DNA of 41,406 bases from Phycisphaerales bacterium (GTDB lineage Bacteria > Planctomycetota > Phycisphaerae > Phycisphaerales > UBA1924): contig JAEPOJ010000002.1 of the NCBI GenBank assembly GCA_017642965.1, positions 187,132 through 228,537 on the forward strand. The letters are read 5' to 3'. Shown here piece by piece: positions 34,583-41,406 of this stretch (positions within the stretch are counted from its first letter, which is position 1; each line of letters opens with the position of its first letter). The notes beneath the pieces are model-generated. The model was not told the DNA's origin. It did no database searches and saw nothing but the letters and a program-made list of their open reading frames with translations. The position numbers and the translations under genes are program-made.

Positions 34583-34741
34583 GACAAGCTCCTGTCGATG
34601 GATAGATGGACCGACGACCCATTGATCGCCCAGACACCTGATCAACTGACTATCAACACGCGAGACCAGAGCGGACCCACGACCCCAACGCACGGATCTG
34701 GAACGATCCGCACACGAAGACCCGGTGAGAACATCGCTCCG

Positions 34742-34772
34742 GGTATCCAGCTATACGGTATGTCAGGATACC
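34742..34772. promoter_or_regulatory. 31-bp nested dyad in the divergent M14 / GCS2-CBS intergenic region
   Basis: GGTATCC (34742-34748) and GGATACC (34766-34772) are inverted, and ATAC / GTAT (34753-34756, 34758-34761) share exactly the same centre at 34757. This nested symmetry is what an operator for a dimeric or tetrameric regulator looks like. The intergenic region 34583-34895 is otherwise without a gene. It may control one or both divergent genes. Confidence 0.45.
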
Positions 34773-34811
34773 GGTTTCAGGTTTCTGTATTTTCGAACAT
34801 TTACCCGAGTC

Positions 34812-34840
34812 TTGCGTTTTCGGACCATTTCGGTCACAAT
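34812..34840 (+). promoter_or_regulatory. Possible promoter of the GCS2-CBS operon
   Basis: TTGCGT (34812-34817), 17 bp, CACAAT (34835-34840). The -35 is good, the -10 weak. It would give a leader of about 50 nt before the ATG at 34896, with no obvious Shine-Dalgarno. The dyad at 34742-34772 lies upstream. Confidence 0.3.
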
Positions 34841-34895
34841 GCCCTGTCCGCGTGCTCAGTCGTGCACGCCAATCGAATGTCAGGGGTCTATTCGC

Positions 34896-36839
34896 ATGGG
34901 CGTGCAGGAAATCGATCAGGAACAGGGCGGCCATCAGCACCGCGCGACGATCCAGCACGTCCTCAACGATCTCCGCGCCCTGGAAATGATGCTCCAGCGC
35001 GGCATGTTCGAGACGGGCATCACCCGCATCGGCGCCGAGCAGGAGATCGCGCTCGTCGATACAGGATTCGACCCCGCGCCGTGCGGGCCCGAGCTGCTCG
35101 AGTCGCTCAACGAGCCCAAAGCGACCACCGAGATCGGGCGCTTCAACCTCGAGTTCAACCTCGACCCGGCCGAGCTGCGCGGCGCGGTCCTCTCCACCAT
35201 GGAGCAGGAGATCTGCGGGCTCATGCAGAACGCTCGCACCGCCGCCAAAGACCTGAACGCGGAGCCCGTGCTCATCGGCATCCTGCCCACGCTCACGCAG
35301 GAGCAGCTCACGCTCGATTTCATGACCCCGCGCCCGCGCTACTTCGCCCTCAACGAGCGCATCACCGAAGCGCGCAACGGGCGATACTCGATCCGCATCA
35401 AGGGCATCGACGAGCTCAAGTTCGTGCACGACAACGTGCTTGTCGAGGGGCTCAACACGTCCTTCCAGCTCCACTATCAGGTGGACCCGGAGCACTTCGC
35501 CCTCGCCTACAACACCGCGCAGCTGATCACCGCGCCGTGCCTGGCCGCCGCGTGCAACTCCGCGGTGCTCTTCGGCAAACGCCTCTGGCACGAGACCCGC
35601 ATCGCGATCTTCGAGCAGGCCGTCGACACCTCCGGCGAGGACATGCCGGCGCAGCGTGACGTGCTCAAACGCGTCCGGTTCGGCGAGAAATGGGTCAAGG
35701 AATCCGTGCTCGAGATCTACCGCGACGACGTGGTGCGGTTCCGGTCGCTCTTCGGCACCGGCGAGCTCGAGAACTCGATCGAGATGGTCGAGAAGGGCGA
35801 GGTTCCCAAGCTCGCCGGGCTCCAGACCCACAACTCCACCGTCTACCGCTGGAACCGCCCGTGCTACGGCACGACCAACGGCATGCCGCACCTGCGGATC
35901 GAGAACCGCGTGCTCCCCTCCGGCCCCAGCGTGCCCGATGAGATCGCCAACGCCGCCCTCTGGTTCGGGCTCATGGTGCAGATCCCGAAGGTCTACCCGG
36001 ATCTGGCCGAGCGCATCCCCTTCGAGCACGCCCGCGCGAACTTTGTCGCCTCCGCACGCAACGGCATGCACTTCAAGATGCACTGGCTCGATAACGCGAC
36101 GATCTCAGTCCGCGACCTGCTGCTCGAAGAGCTCATCCCGCTCGCGCGCACCGGACTGCGATCACGCGGCATCGATGAGGCGGACATCGAGCACTACATG
36201 GGCATCATCGAGGCGCGCGTCGCATCCGGCCGCAACGGGGCGCGCTGGATGCTCGATTCGGTCGCCAAGATCCATGAGCACGGCACACGAGCCGAGCGCC
36301 TCAGCGCCCTTACCGCCGCGACCATATCCCGCCAACGCTCCGCGACCCCCGTTCACGAGTGGGAGCTCGCCGAGATGAACGAGGGCGGGTGCTGGACACG
36401 CCACTACACACGCGTCGGGCAGTACATGCGGTCGGACCTGTTCACCGTGCAGGAGGACGAGCTGATCGACCTGGCCGCCTCCATCATGGATTGGGAGAAG
36501 ATCCGCCACATCCCCGTCGAGGACGCCAAGCACAACCTCGTCGGGCTCGTGAGCTACCGGTCCATCCTCCGTGTGGTCGCGGACCCGACCCTGCGTGCCA
36601 AGGGCTCCGTGTCGGTCTCCGAGATCATGCAGCGCGACCCGGTGACGGCCACACCGGACACACCGACGCTCGACGCGATCGACATGATGCGCCGCAACGG
36701 CGCATCGTGCCTGCCGGTCGTGCATGACCGCAAGCTCGTCGGGCTGGTGACGGAGCACGACTTCATGCGCATCGCCGGGCAGCTCCTCGAGCAGCAGCTG
36801 CGTGAAAACCCGAGCATCGACCCCAAGAATCAGCCATGA
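34896..36839 (+). CDS. GCS2-family (glutamate-cysteine ligase-like) protein fused to a CBS-domain pair
   Basis: Protein of 647 residues. The N-terminal ~480 residues resemble the carboxylate-amine ligase GCS2 fold: ITRIGAEQEIALVD, GRFNLEFNLDP, LNTSFQLHYQV, and MPHLRIENRVLP. These include the acidic and His/Arg residues that bind ATP-Mg and an amino acid. A CBS pair occupies about 511-560 (LFTVQEDELIDLAASIM) and 575-635 (PVTATPDTPTLDAIDMM), a typical sensor for adenosine nucleotides. It probably joins an amino acid, perhaps glutamate, to a carboxylate or amine, under CBS control. The next gene overlaps it by four bases (ATGA) and encodes a deacylase-like protein, suggesting an add-and-remove pair. 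Substrate unknown. Confidence 0.78.
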   Translation: MGVQEIDQEQGGHQHRATIQHVLNDLRALEMMLQRGMFETGITRIGAEQEIALVDTGFDPAPCGPELLESLNEPKATTEIGRFNLEFNLDPAELRGAVLSTMEQEICGLMQNARTAAKDLNAEPVLIGILPTLTQEQLTLDFMTPRPRYFALNERITEARNGRYSIRIKGIDELKFVHDNVLVEGLNTSFQLHYQVDPEHFALAYNTAQLITAPCLAAACNSAVLFGKRLWHETRIAIFEQAVDTSGEDMPAQRDVLKRVRFGEKWVKESVLEIYRDDVVRFRSLFGTGELENSIEMVEKGEVPKLAGLQTHNSTVYRWNRPCYGTTNGMPHLRIENRVLPSGPSVPDEIANAALWFGLMVQIPKVYPDLAERIPFEHARANFVASARNGMHFKMHWLDNATISVRDLLLEELIPLARTGLRSRGIDEADIEHYMGIIEARVASGRNGARWMLDSVAKIHEHGTRAERLSALTAATISRQRSATPVHEWELAEMNEGGCWTRHYTRVGQYMRSDLFTVQEDELIDLAASIMDWEKIRHIPVEDAKHNLVGLVSYRSILRVVADPTLRAKGSVSVSEIMQRDPVTATPDTPTLDAIDMMRRNGASCLPVVHDRKLVGLVTEHDFMRIAGQLLEQQLRENPSIDPKNQP

Positions 36840-38137
36840 CCCAGGCCGCCCGTTCAGGCGATACACAGACACACCAGCACCACGACCGAGAGATCGGATG
36901 CTACGAATCGCTCCACAGCGAGCGCACATCGACCGGCGTCACACTCGTGATTGTCGGTGGCGTGCACGGCAACGAGCCCACAGGTATCTATGCAGCCCAG
37001 CGGGTTCTCGAAGCCCTGAACCGCGAGCACCCGAGCGCGTTCAACGGACGCCTGATCGCGCTGCGGGGCAACATCGCCGCCCTCACGCACCGCGAGCCGG
37101 AAACCCGCTACATCCTCCACGATCTCAACCGCCTGTTCACCGACGAGCAGATCGCCCTGCCTGCATCGACCAGCCCGGAGCACGCAGAGATGCAGGAGCT
37201 GCTCGCCGCCCTCCGCGCGATCCGCGCACAGAGCGAGCGGATGATTGTCATCGACCTGCACACCACCAGCGCTGATATGCCGCCGGTCGTTGTGCTCGAG
37301 GACTCCATCCCCGCACGCCGCCTGGCACGCAGGATGCCCCTGCCGATCTACCTCGGATTCGAAGAAGAGCTCTCGGGGCTGCTGATGGACCGCGTGACCA
37401 ACGAGCTGGGCGCCGTGTCCATGGTCGTCGAGGGCGGGCAGCACAAGGACGACAACGCCGTCAACGTCCACGAAGCGGTCATCTGGACCATGCTTGACGC
37501 AACAGGCATCCTTCCCATCGATGCCCTGCCCCACGACCACGACCCAAGGCGCACGCTCCGCGATGCGGCGGGCATCGAGCAGGACCAGATCTACGACATC
37601 CGATACCGCTACGCCATCCACCACCCGAGCTTCGCCATCCGCGACGGCATCCGCTCCGGGCAGAAGATCAAACGCGACGTCACCATCATCGCCACGGAGG
37701 ATGAACGGGCGATCACCTCACCCATGCGCGGACGTGTGTTCATGCCCAACGAGCAACGCCAGAAGCGCAAGGGCGACGACGGCTTCTTCATCGTCCGCCG
37801 CGTCGGCGAGGGCTGGCTCGGGCTCTCGGCCCGCCTGCGACGTCAGCGTTGGCTGCACGCGCTCATCGCCCACATGCCCGGCGTCTACCCGCGCGACGAC
37901 GCCACCCTCTACGTCGACGCGGACCTGGCGGCCGTCCTCCGGCGCCAGATCCTGCATCTCCTCGGCTACCGACTTGTCCGCCACGACGAGCGCACCAGCG
38001 GGCACGGGCTCTTCCGCGTGCTCAACGGCATCATTGCCTTCTCCCGCGCCTTCCTGCGTGGCCCGATCAGGGGCGGCCCGAACCCCGGCGACCCACGCTT
38101 CTGGGTCGTGCGTCGCCACAAGCTCGATCTGGACTGA
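36836..38137 (+). CDS. Succinylglutamate desuccinylase / aspartoacylase-family protein
   Basis: Protein of 433 residues. The zinc site is GGVHGNEPTG (His44, Glu47) and IDLHTTS (His142), with catalytic-type Glu199 in VVEGGQH, as in the AstE/AspA branch of the M14 fold. Residues 230-330 form an additional region, with a C-terminal part rich in Arg (RGPIRGGPNPGD). This family removes N-acyl groups or cleaves amide bonds of glutamate/aspartate derivatives. The start overlaps the upstream stop (ATGA), so the ligase-like and deacylase-like proteins are co-produced. Converges on the glycosyltransferase with 11 bp between stops. Confidence 0.8.
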   Translation: MTQAARSGDTQTHQHHDREIGCYESLHSERTSTGVTLVIVGGVHGNEPTGIYAAQRVLEALNREHPSAFNGRLIALRGNIAALTHREPETRYILHDLNRLFTDEQIALPASTSPEHAEMQELLAALRAIRAQSERMIVIDLHTTSADMPPVVVLEDSIPARRLARRMPLPIYLGFEEELSGLLMDRVTNELGAVSMVVEGGQHKDDNAVNVHEAVIWTMLDATGILPIDALPHDHDPRRTLRDAAGIEQDQIYDIRYRYAIHHPSFAIRDGIRSGQKIKRDVTIIATEDERAITSPMRGRVFMPNEQRQKRKGDDGFFIVRRVGEGWLGLSARLRRQRWLHALIAHMPGVYPRDDATLYVDADLAAVLRRQILHLLGYRLVRHDERTSGHGLFRVLNGIIAFSRAFLRGPIRGGPNPGDPRFWVVRRHKLDLD

Positions 38138-38148
38138 GTCTGTCTGCG

Positions 38149-39384
38149 CTATCGCGATTCCGCAAGCTCGATTGCCCGCGCGTAGACCGACTCAAGCCCC
38201 TGCACCATCGCGTCCGTGGAGAACATCTGGGCGCACATCGCCCGCCCGCGTGCCGCCATCGCGCGGCGTTCCTCCGGGTGCTCATGCATCCAGACGACCG
38301 CGTCGCGAAGCCCTGCGGTGTCGCCCACCATAAAAATCCGCCCGGTCGAGTGCGCAGCGTCTACATCCGGGTCGATGCACGCCTCGGGTGTCCCGTCCGT
38401 GTCGGTCGCGCACACCGGCACGCCGCACAGCAGTGCCTGCGGCACCGTCCGCGGCAGCCCCTCGCGATAGCTCGGGTGCAGGAGCACGTCCATCGCCCGC
38501 ATCATCGCACCCACCCGGTGCTGGGGGACCAGCCCGGTGGTGATGACCTGATCGGACAGGCCCATCTCTGCAACCCGACCCAGCAACCGCTCGCTCCACC
38601 AGCCGTCGCCGACCCACAGCAGCTTCCAGTTCGGGTTGTTCGCCAGTTCGATGCCGATCCCGTCGAGGATGTCGTCGTGACCCTTGTGCTCGGCGAGGCG
38701 GGCGACCGTGCCGATCACAAAGTCATCATCACCGAATCCCAGCTCGGCCCGCATGGCCTCGCGGGTCTCTGTGGGCTTGGGGTTCAGGAAGTGCTCGGTC
38801 TCCATGCCCGATCGCACCGTCACGAACTGCTCATCACGCCCGATGCCCTTCGCGCGGAACTGCTCGGTCATCGCGTCCGCAACCGACACGATCAGGTGAC
38901 AGTTCTTCGCGGCCATCTGCTCGGCCTGCACGTACAGCATGTTCTTGAAATCGCTCTCGTACGTATGGAAGGGCGGGCCGTGGATCGTGTGCACCACCGC
39001 GGGGCGCCTGGACTTCCGGCTCTTCTTGAACACCCGCCACGCCGCCGCACGACCGATCACGCCCGCCTTTGACGAGTGCGTGTGCACGATGTCCGGCTGC
39101 AGCTCCTTGATAAACCGGTACATCTCTCGCGAGGCCCGGATGTCCTTGATCGGGTTCACCTCGCGCATGAGGTGGCGCAGCTCGTGCATGCCGATCCGCC
39201 GCCCATCACGCGTGCGAAAGTCGTTCGCGCGATCGAAGTACGACCCCTCGGGCCCATAGATCGGTCCGTACGCCAGGTGCACCTCGTGCCCAAGCTCGGC
39301 CTGCCCCTCGCACGAGAGCACCGTGTTCTCCTGCGAGCCGCCCTGGATGAGGCGCGTCGAGATGTGGAGGATGCGCAGCGGCAT
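38149..39384 (-). CDS. Family 4 glycosyltransferase
   Basis: Protein of 411 residues with the GT-B fold. RILHISTRLIQGGSQENTVLSCEGQAELGHEV at the N-terminus contains the Gly-rich acceptor loop. PDIVHTHSSKAGVIGR follows. The C-terminal half has VARLAEHKGHDDILDGI and the family 4 EX7E-type region LHPSYREGLPRTVPQALLCGVPV. It probably transfers a sugar from a nucleotide sugar, likely to an exopolysaccharide or LPS. TACACT on the minus strand ends 6 nt before the ATG at 39384. A longer frame to 39543 would run through a repeat and is rejected. Confidence 0.85.
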   Translation of the reverse strand: MPLRILHISTRLIQGGSQENTVLSCEGQAELGHEVHLAYGPIYGPEGSYFDRANDFRTRDGRRIGMHELRHLMREVNPIKDIRASREMYRFIKELQPDIVHTHSSKAGVIGRAAAWRVFKKSRKSRRPAVVHTIHGPPFHTYESDFKNMLYVQAEQMAAKNCHLIVSVADAMTEQFRAKGIGRDEQFVTVRSGMETEHFLNPKPTETREAMRAELGFGDDDFVIGTVARLAEHKGHDDILDGIGIELANNPNWKLLWVGDGWWSERLLGRVAEMGLSDQVITTGLVPQHRVGAMMRAMDVLLHPSYREGLPRTVPQALLCGVPVCATDTDGTPEACIDPDVDAAHSTGRIFMVGDTAGLRDAVVWMHEHPEERRAMAARGRAMCAQMFSTDAMVQGLESVYARAIELAESR

Positions 39385-39406
39385 GGTGTGAGTGTAGGTG
39401 AATACT

Positions 39407-39434
39407 CTCCTCCCCCGCGCTTGCCGGGGAGGAG
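39407..39434 (+). repeat. Short remnant of element A
   Basis: CTCCTCCCC (39407-39415) and GGGGAGGAG (39426-39434) around a 10-base loop, as at the ends of element A. It lies 10 bp before element B copy 2 and just upstream of the glycosyltransferase start. Confidence 0.55.
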
Positions 39435-39444
39435 ATACGGCTCG

Positions 39445-39539
39445 CAGGGTGCCACTACTCGCGTCGAAGACGCGCAGTAGTGCCGCTGGAAGTCCGGAGG
39501 GCACTACTGCGCCGCTGCGCGTCGAGTAGTGGCACCCTC
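39445..39539. repeat. 95-bp double-hairpin palindromic repeat (element B, copy 2)
   Basis: The outer stem CAGGGTGCCACTACTCG (39445-39461) pairs with 39523-39538 over 16 bases; the inner stem GCGCAGTAGTG (39472-39482) pairs with CACTACTGCGC (39502-39512). The stems match copy 1 at 23516-23611 while the loop sequences differ, as expected of a selected structure. It supplies the last ten codons and the stop codon of the GNAT gene that starts at 40061. Confidence 0.85.
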
Positions 39540-40061
39540 CCAACGCTCCTTCGTCAGCTCGTACAGCATGCAGGTCACCCCGTAGTACACATCGCTCAGC
39601 CCCCGCTCCTCGAAACCGGTGTTCACCAGCACCCGGCGCGACGCGATGTTCTCCGGGTAGCTCACGGCCACCAGCCGATCGAGCCCCTTGTGCTCAAACC
39701 CGTAGGCCGCCGACGCCCGCGCGATCTCCGTCGCGTAGCCCTTCCCCCAGTGCGGCTTGCCCAGGCGGTACCCCAGCTCAATCTCCGCCCCATTGAACTC
39801 GATCGGCACCAGCCCGCCCTGTCCGATGACCGCGCCGGTATCGTTCTCCACCACGGTCCAGAACGTCATGCCGTGCTCCGCGCAGAACCGCATCGCCCGC
39901 TCGATCCGCTCCACCACCTGCTCGCGCGTCCAGCCCGTGCCGTCTTTACCGATGTACCTCATCGTCTCCGGATCGGACCAGTACCCCGCGAGCACCTCCA
40001 CATCCTCCATCCACGGCACGCGGAGGGTGAGGCGGTCGGTCTGGGTGATGATGTCAAGCAT
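39504..40061 (-). CDS. GNAT-family N-acetyltransferase
   Basis: Protein of 185 residues of the RimJ/RimL type. MLDIITQTDRLTLRVPWMEDVEVLAGYWSD is the family start. A central AVIGQGGLVPIEF and IELGYRLGKPHWGKGYATE contain the acetyl-CoA loop. Near the end, NIASRRVLVNTGFEE is typical. It transfers an acetyl group from acetyl-CoA to an amine, perhaps a protein N-terminus. The last ten residues (GATTRRAAAQ) and the stop are encoded by element B, so the natural C-terminus was probably replaced. The start overlaps the previous gene's stop by 8 bases, giving coupling with the zinc-ribbon genes upstream. Confidence 0.85.
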   Translation of the reverse strand: MLDIITQTDRLTLRVPWMEDVEVLAGYWSDPETMRYIGKDGTGWTREQVVERIERAMRFCAEHGMTFWTVVENDTGAVIGQGGLVPIEFNGAEIELGYRLGKPHWGKGYATEIARASAAYGFEHKGLDRLVAVSYPENIASRRVLVNTGFEERGLSDVYYGVTCMLYELTKERWEGATTRRAAAQ

Positions 40062-40491
40062 GGGTGATTGTTGCGCCGCATTCGGGGCAAACCCTGGTCG
40101 CAACCAAACTAAGGTCGTAGCCGCATGACTGGCAGCACGCATCGGGGATGCGCCTTGGGCGCCAGTACCACCCGAGCCCAGCCGCAACGAGCGTCGGCAT
40201 CCAGATCGGGATGAAAAACTGCGCACTCTTCGGCGTCCGACTAAGGATGTACCACCATTGCAAGCGAAGGTCGTGCGTCTCGAACAGCACACCGCGCCCC
40301 TGGATCCAACCGGCATCGCTGATCGCCAGACCAACCATGCCTTCACCAACACCCGGCATGTAGTCGCGTGAGCCGGTCTGGACAAACCAACCAGCCGTGA
40401 ACCAACCCGAGACGATGTTCAGCAAGAACAGCACCGCCGCGGCTGCGACCGCGATGCGAAACAACCAGACATGTGAGCGCCGCCTATTCAT
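40054..40491 (-). CDS. Zinc-ribbon membrane protein (third of a tandem trio)
   Basis: Protein of 145 residues. A charged N-terminus (MNRRRSHVW) precedes TM1 (about 9-28), then an external domain of about 55 residues (SGWFTAGWFVQTGSRD...). TM2 is at about 90-108. The C-terminus carries CCQSCGYDLSLVATRVCPECGATI, a zinc ribbon. It is paralogous to the two genes upstream, all on the minus strand with overlapping ends (ATGA at 40491-40488). Function unknown; the fold suggests a membrane-anchored metal or DNA/protein-binding adaptor. Confidence 0.68.
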   Translation of the reverse strand: MNRRRSHVWLFRIAVAAAAVLFLLNIVSGWFTAGWFVQTGSRDYMPGVGEGMVGLAISDAGWIQGRGVLFETHDLRLQWWYILSRTPKSAQFFIPIWMPTLVAAGLGWYWRPRRIPDACCQSCGYDLSLVATRVCPECGATITHA

Positions 40492-40982
40492 TGGTTCGTT
40501 GCAATCGTACTGCTGCACTCGGGGCAGGTGGTCATAGTCAGCCCTTCGAGTGAATAGCCGCAAGATTGGCAGCAGCCCGAAGTCGGCCGCTTCGTGCGGA
40601 ACCACCAGACACCGGTGACCGTGATAAGACCAGCCGCACCGAAACACCATACAGGGAGAATGATGCCATCGACACGCACGGCCAAAGCACCCATCGTCAT
40701 GCTCGCCTTGGCCCGCTGCGGACGCCATCGGATACCTTTACGATTCCACATGCCACCCCACACGCCCTGCGGCATCGAAGCATCACCCACCATGAGCCCC
40801 ACACGGCCCTGCTCGGCCCATACTTCATAGCGGGTTGTGTTGTACGTGTAATCGATAAACCGAAATGTCCATCTTGACCCAACGACGGTCAGGGCGACAG
40901 TGATGACGAGGACAACCGCCCAACTCCGGAGTGGCAGCTTCGCCCATAGTCTCCTGTTCTGAGCTAAGTGTGTTTCACCCAC
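40488..40982 (-). CDS. Zinc-ribbon membrane protein (second of a tandem trio)
   Basis: Protein of 164 residues with TM1 (about 20-36), an external domain including RYEVWAEQGRVGLMVGD, TM2 (about 108-127) and a C-terminal ribbon with CCQSCGYSLEGLTMTTCPECSS. It matches its neighbours in order and spacing. The GTG at 40982 overlaps the upstream stop by 8 bases; the GTG at 40994 is an alternative. The stop overlaps the next gene's ATG. The trio looks like a duplicated unit in one operon. Confidence 0.65.
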   Translation of the reverse strand: MGETHLAQNRRLWAKLPLRSWAVVLVITVALTVVGSRWTFRFIDYTYNTTRYEVWAEQGRVGLMVGDASMPQGVWGGMWNRKGIRWRPQRAKASMTMGALAVRVDGIILPVWCFGAAGLITVTGVWWFRTKRPTSGCCQSCGYSLEGLTMTTCPECSSTIATNQ

Positions 40983-41406
40983 GCTCCACCCCACACTCCG
41001 GGCATGTGTCGCCTGTCAGTCCAGCAAGCTCGTAACCGCAGGACTGGCATCCACCCTCGGGAACCCGTCGGAGCCGAGCGTTGATCAGCAACCCCGAACA
41101 CACGCCGCTGAGCAGCAGCGCATAACTGATCGGGAACGAAACAAACAACTCGCCATGATCCCACTGCCCCTGGCGTGGCCGGTACCGGAACGTGGGCAGC
41201 TCGAAGATCCCCCTCGGTTGTTGCAACCCGACAGCCGCCCGCATCCAGAGTGTCTCGCTGCGATATCGCCTGCGGCTGACAAAGACATCCTGGGCTCGCA
41301 AGGCCCTGATGTGCTCCAGATCCTCTTCGACCATCTCCTTGCTGTACTCCTCGAACACCAGCACGCCCTCAACGCGCCCGGACCACACGATGTATTGCCC
41401 GGCAAC
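40975..41406 (-). CDS. Zinc-ribbon membrane protein (first of a tandem trio, truncated by window end)
   Basis: The gene runs off the right edge: the frame stays open to 41406 (AGQYIVWSGRVEG), so the true start is outside. The visible 143 residues contain an external domain, a TM segment (about 90-112 of the visible part) and GCQSCGYELAGLTGDTCPECGVERG. QYIVWSGRVEGVLVF parallels RYEVWAEQGRVGLMV in the next protein, supporting paralogy. It is co-directional with the two following genes. Confidence 0.65.
   Translation of the reverse strand, partial: VAGQYIVWSGRVEGVLVFEEYSKEMVEEDLEHIRALRAQDVFVSRRRYRSETLWMRAAVGLQQPRGIFELPTFRYRPRQGQWDHGELFVSFPISYALLLSGVCSGLLINARLRRVPEGGCQSCGYELAGLTGDTCPECGVERG

Noticed and set aside
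38149..39543. Longer glycosyltransferase start at 39543
   Set aside because: The added 53 residues translate element B and the element A remnant; the ATG at 39384 has a promoter-like box.

Overview
This 41.4 kb window looks like chromosome from a Gram-negative planctomycete, most likely of the Phycisphaerae. That is an inference from several traits seen together: secreted proteins ending in a VPAP-type PEP-CTERM tail, a pseudopilin-like protein with an H-x(n)-DG tail, a secreted peptidase ending in two dockerin-like DLNGDG / DFNGDG FFD repeats, several small membrane proteins carrying a CxxCGYxLxG...CPECG zinc ribbon, and high GC. LPS heptose genes (a GmhB-like phosphatase and a heptosyltransferase) point to an outer membrane.

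Layout. 1-1607 (minus): a nucleotide-transporter-like membrane protein coupled by an ATGA overlap to a Tat-signal NAD-epimerase cut by the window edge. 1699-5530: a divergent pair, a zinc-ribbon membrane protein and the GmhB-like phosphatase, followed by the heptosyltransferase. 5568-8199: a small Cys-rich protein, then a pseudopilin-like protein and two paralogous secreted proteins, closed by a terminator. 8320-12977: guanylate kinase, a SnoaL-like protein, a DUF3592 protein, an Mrp/ApbC P-loop protein and a coiled-coil exported protein. 13071-17001 (minus): hybrid histidine kinase, DoxX-like protein, isolated nuoF. 17229-23175: a PEP-CTERM protein, a haem-binding-type (GlcG/HbpS) gene with a frameshift, a B12-binding radical SAM gene with an in-frame TAG, a small membrane protein, an NAD epimerase, and a YpdA-like flavoprotein gene with a frameshift at a C10 run. 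23345-25030: terminator, palindromic repeats, zinc-ribbon protein, AMP nucleosidase and tRNA-Gln(CTG). 25144-31332: DUF885 peptidase, two hypotheticals, then a glycosyltransferase / BshC-like / substrate-binding lipoprotein run facing a haem oxygenase. 32210-38137: an M14 carboxypeptidase, then an overlapping pair, a GCS2-CBS ligase-like protein and an AstE/AspA-like deacylase. 38149-41406 (minus): a glycosyltransferase, a palindromic repeat, a GNAT acetyltransferase and three tandem zinc-ribbon membrane proteins, the last cut by the window edge.

The window is mainly housekeeping and envelope genes. The more unusual points are: (i) about a dozen genes with a TANNNT hexamer only 5-8 nt before the start codon and no Shine-Dalgarno, which suggests leaderless transcripts; (ii) two families of foldback/palindromic repeats that occur together; (iii) three interrupted genes within 4.7 kb; (iv) the GCS2-CBS plus deacylase operon and a BshC-like protein with no assigned role; (v) operator-like dyads in two divergent intergenic regions. 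No CRISPR array, insertion sequence, integrase, phage gene or rRNA was seen.
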